The position numbers were made by a program, and so were the translations under genes. The notes beneath the pieces were generated by a model that saw nothing but the letters and a program-made list of their open reading frames with translations, did no database searches and was not told the origin of the DNA. From Terriglobia bacterium (GTDB lineage Bacteria > Acidobacteriota > Thermoanaerobaculia > Thermoanaerobaculales > Thermoanaerobaculaceae): a stretch of 47,398 bases of DNA. This document shows, piece after piece, positions 45,333-47,398 of this stretch (positions are counted from its first letter, which is position 1; each line of letters opens with the position of its first letter). The stretch spans positions 1 through 47,398 of the forward strand of contig JAIQFQ010000029.1 of assembly GCA_020073245.1 (NCBI GenBank), in the 5' to 3' direction.

Positions 45333-46025
45333 ATGCCTGTGATGGAAGAGGAGCTCGTCGCGGGTCCGGCACGGCAGGAGAGCCCCGTGACGATTCGCGT
45401 CCTGGTCGCCGACGACCACAACGTGATCCGCCGTGGCGTCCGCGCGCTCCTGAGCTCCGACCCCGAGGTCCAGGTCGTCGGCGAGGCCGGCGATGGCCCG
45501 GAGACGGTCCGGCTCGTGGGCGAGCTCGCCCCGGATGTGGTTCTGCTCGACATATCCATGCCGGGCGAGGACGGAATCCATGTCGCCAGGAAGATCAAGG
45601 ACGCCTTCCCCCGGGTACACGTTCTGATCCTCACGATGCACGAGGACGCCAGCCTGGTTCGGGCTGCGCTCCAGGCGGGCGCCGCGGGCTACGTCATCAA
45701 GAGGGCGAGGGAGTCGGAAATCCTCGATGCCATCCACGCGGCGTACCGCGGTGACCTCTACATCCACCCGGCGATGACCAGAGAGCTCGCCGAGCCGGTC
45801 AGCACGGGGCGGCCGCGCAATGGCGCGAATGGCGTTCCTCTCACCGACGGTGAGGTCGAGGTCCTCAAGATGCTCGCCCGCGGGCACACCCACCGCCAGA
45901 TCGCCGACACCCTCAGATTGCCGACGCGGACCATCGAGGATCTCCGAGCAAGCCTCGTCCGGAAGCTTGGCATCTCGAGCCGCGTCGACCTGGTGGCCTG
46001 CGCCGAGAAGCGCGGCCTCCTGTAG
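45333..46025 (+). CDS. NarL/FixJ-family response regulator 2
   Basis: 230 residues, closely related to regulator 1 over the whole length (IRVLVADDHNVIRRGVRALL, DVVLLDISMPGEDGIHVA, HEDASLVRAALQAGAAGYVI). Phospho-acceptor Asp73. It has an extra N-terminal tail of about 18 residues (MEEELVAGPARQESPV). The HTH is LTDGEVEVLKMLARGHTHRQ..RTIEDLRASLVRKLGISSR; the recognition helix reads EDLRASL where regulator 1 has EGHRAAL. Start ATG 45333 has GGGGGAG just upstream; a shorter start at GTG 45387 would match regulator 1. Probably a tandem duplicate with changed DNA specificity. Confidence 0.9.
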   Translation: MPVMEEELVAGPARQESPVTIRVLVADDHNVIRRGVRALLSSDPEVQVVGEAGDGPETVRLVGELAPDVVLLDISMPGEDGIHVARKIKDAFPRVHVLILTMHEDASLVRAALQAGAAGYVIKRARESEILDAIHAAYRGDLYIHPAMTRELAEPVSTGRPRNGANGVPLTDGEVEVLKMLARGHTHRQIADTLRLPTRTIEDLRASLVRKLGISSRVDLVACAEKRGLL

Positions 46026-46222
46026 GCACGGGACGCCATCGTCCGGCGATCGCTATAAAGAACTCGGCCTGGCGGGATCTGCAAAGCTCCTGGAGAGGCC
46101 CACGACCGTTGCCGCGCCAGCGCAACCGCGGCGCGAACGTTCCGTTTTCAACCGTATCTGAGAGGTGCGACCCGTCGGAACAGTGCGGCCCGCCGCTCGG
46201 GTCCAATTCCCCTGGGCGCGGT

Positions 46223-47176
46223 CTATTCGCCGCCCTTGGCGGACCGCGCGGCGGGAAGCATGTGGATGCTCCCCCGTCCGGGCCGACTCCTCGTGGCGTT
46301 CTTCGCCTCGTACATGCGCTGGTCGGCCCTTGCGACGAGAGAGTCAAGCGTATCGCTCGCGAGTGCCGCGCTCGCGCCCGCGGAGACGCTGATATGGAGG
46401 AGGTCGCTTCCAAGGTGCAGCGGGGCCTTCTCGACCGACGAGGAGAGCTTTCGCGCGACGAACTCCAGCTGCCGTTCGTCGACGTTCTTGATAACTCCCA
46501 GGAACTCGTCACCGCCCCAGCGGCCGAGGACGTCGGATCTCCTCGAGTTCTGAGCGAGCTCCCGCGCAACCAGTTTGAGGACGCCGTCGCCGAACCGGTG
46601 ACCGTGATCGTCGTTGACCTGCTTGAAGCCGTCGAGGTCGAGGATGACCACCCCGAACGGCCACCCGAACCTCACCAGCTCCCCGAGCGACCGGTTGATC
46701 TGGACCTCGATCGCGCGGCGGTTGGCGAGGCCCGTAAGCGGGTCGACGTGGGCGAGCTCCTCGAGCTCGCAGATCCGCGCGAGGGCCCAGGCGCCGGTGG
46801 GCGCCTCGGTGAAGCTCTCCACCACACCCAAGATCCTGCCGGCGGGGTTCTTCAGAGCAGTGGTGCGGATTCGCGCCGGGAACCTGTGGCCGGCCTTGTG
46901 GTGGATGTGGTGGCTCGCTTCGCGCGGGATTCCATCGGCGAGAGTCAACGCGACGGGGCACGGGCCCGTGCAAAGCGGCGTTCCGTCGTCGAGCTCGTGA
47001 ATAGGGAACGCGTCGCAGGCCGGCTTCCCGGCCATGTCCGCCACCGAGTAGCCGGTGAGGCGCTCCGCGCCGCGGCTCCAGTACCGGAGCCGCTTCGACC
47101 GGTCGACGATGAAGACGCCCTCCCAGAGGTTGTCCACGACGGTCCTGAAGAGGTCCCATTCGGCGCCGGAGTCCAT
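46223..47176 (-). CDS. PAS-GGDEF diguanylate cyclase
   Basis: 317 residues, no membrane helix. PAS domain at about 10-125 (VVDNLWEGVFIVDRSKRLRY) and GGDEF domain at about 140-300 with the intact active site GGDEF (221-225) and a classic product-inhibition I-site RRSD (212-215) five residues before it. It makes cyclic di-GMP from GTP. The PAS domain carries three cysteines (C54, C69, C73; ACDAFPIH..LCTGPCPV) in the same place as the Cys triads of two PAS domains in the neighbouring giant kinase. ATG 47176 has AGGA 8 bases upstream. Convergent with response regulator 2, so not in its operon. Confidence 0.92.
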   Translation of the reverse strand: MDSGAEWDLFRTVVDNLWEGVFIVDRSKRLRYWSRGAERLTGYSVADMAGKPACDAFPIHELDDGTPLCTGPCPVALTLADGIPREASHHIHHKAGHRFPARIRTTALKNPAGRILGVVESFTEAPTGAWALARICELEELAHVDPLTGLANRRAIEVQINRSLGELVRFGWPFGVVILDLDGFKQVNDDHGHRFGDGVLKLVARELAQNSRRSDVLGRWGGDEFLGVIKNVDERQLEFVARKLSSSVEKAPLHLGSDLLHISVSAGASAALASDTLDSLVARADQRMYEAKNATRSRPGRGSIHMLPAARSAKGGE

Positions 47177-47398
47177 CGTGCGGTCCTGGACTCAAGTTTG
47201 GGGCAGCGCGCGACGGTGGGAAGCGCAGAAGACACGGGGTCGCGGAGCCGCCGACCCCCGTAGAGATTACCCGCCTCGCGGACGGCCCACCCCCCCGAGG
47301 CCGCGGGCCCGGTGCTGACGACCGGCGAGGCAGGCGGTGGCGCTGGTCCAGGGGGGCGCCCCACGTCGGGAGCGCGTGTGGCCTCAGAAGCGAACGGA

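Overview
The window is very GC-rich bacterial chromosome with dense coding on both strands. A TonB-dependent receptor, a CusBA-type efflux pair and a lipoprotein adaptor imply a cell with an outer membrane. Long secreted proteins built from ASPM/HYDIN-like (choice-of-anchor) repeats and FG-GAP repeats, KaiC/KaiB genes and short low-complexity intergenic repeats would fit Acidobacteriota or a similar soil or thermal phylum. That placement is inference; no rRNA or tRNA gene is present to anchor it. No CRISPR array, prophage or intact insertion sequence was seen.

Layout. 1-269: end of an ABC-2 permease. 910-3944 (-): two tandem exported amidohydrolases, the downstream copy lacking two expected metal-site residues. 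3945-5289: a repeat-rich intergenic stretch, then an AbrB/PIN toxin-antitoxin pair. 5330-6601 (-): two unrecognised genes, one exported. 6911-8701 (-): glmS, divergent from an MBL-fold hydrolase (8803-9594). 10012-16916: a nitrogen-assimilation cluster with a split glutamate synthase (FMN protein with duplicated halves, then a GATase + GXGXG protein) and a GS I-alpha glutamine synthetase.

17529-31994: a copper-handling island in one orientation: TAT-exported Csp-like copper-storage protein, a Cys-rich small protein, an OprC-like TonB receptor, a CusB-like lipoprotein with two heavy-metal-binding domains, a CusA-like RND pump, and an 1845-residue multicopper oxidase ending in six ASPM-like repeats. 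Together they suggest copper import or scavenging across the outer membrane, periplasmic storage and oxidation, and efflux. No copper sensor and no outer-membrane channel gene lies in the window. A secreted seven-repeat FG-GAP protein follows (32220-35621).

36112-46025: a Kai-like signalling module. A double-domain KaiC, two KaiB paralogues with overlapping reading frames, a 1902-residue multi-PAS/GAF histidine kinase and a NarL-type response regulator run in one direction, followed by a second, closely related response regulator. A PAS-GGDEF diguanylate cyclase (46223-47176) faces it. There is no KaiA. This module and the copper island are the most interesting parts. The intergenic DNA carries a recurrent terminator-bearing element and other dispersed and simple repeats.
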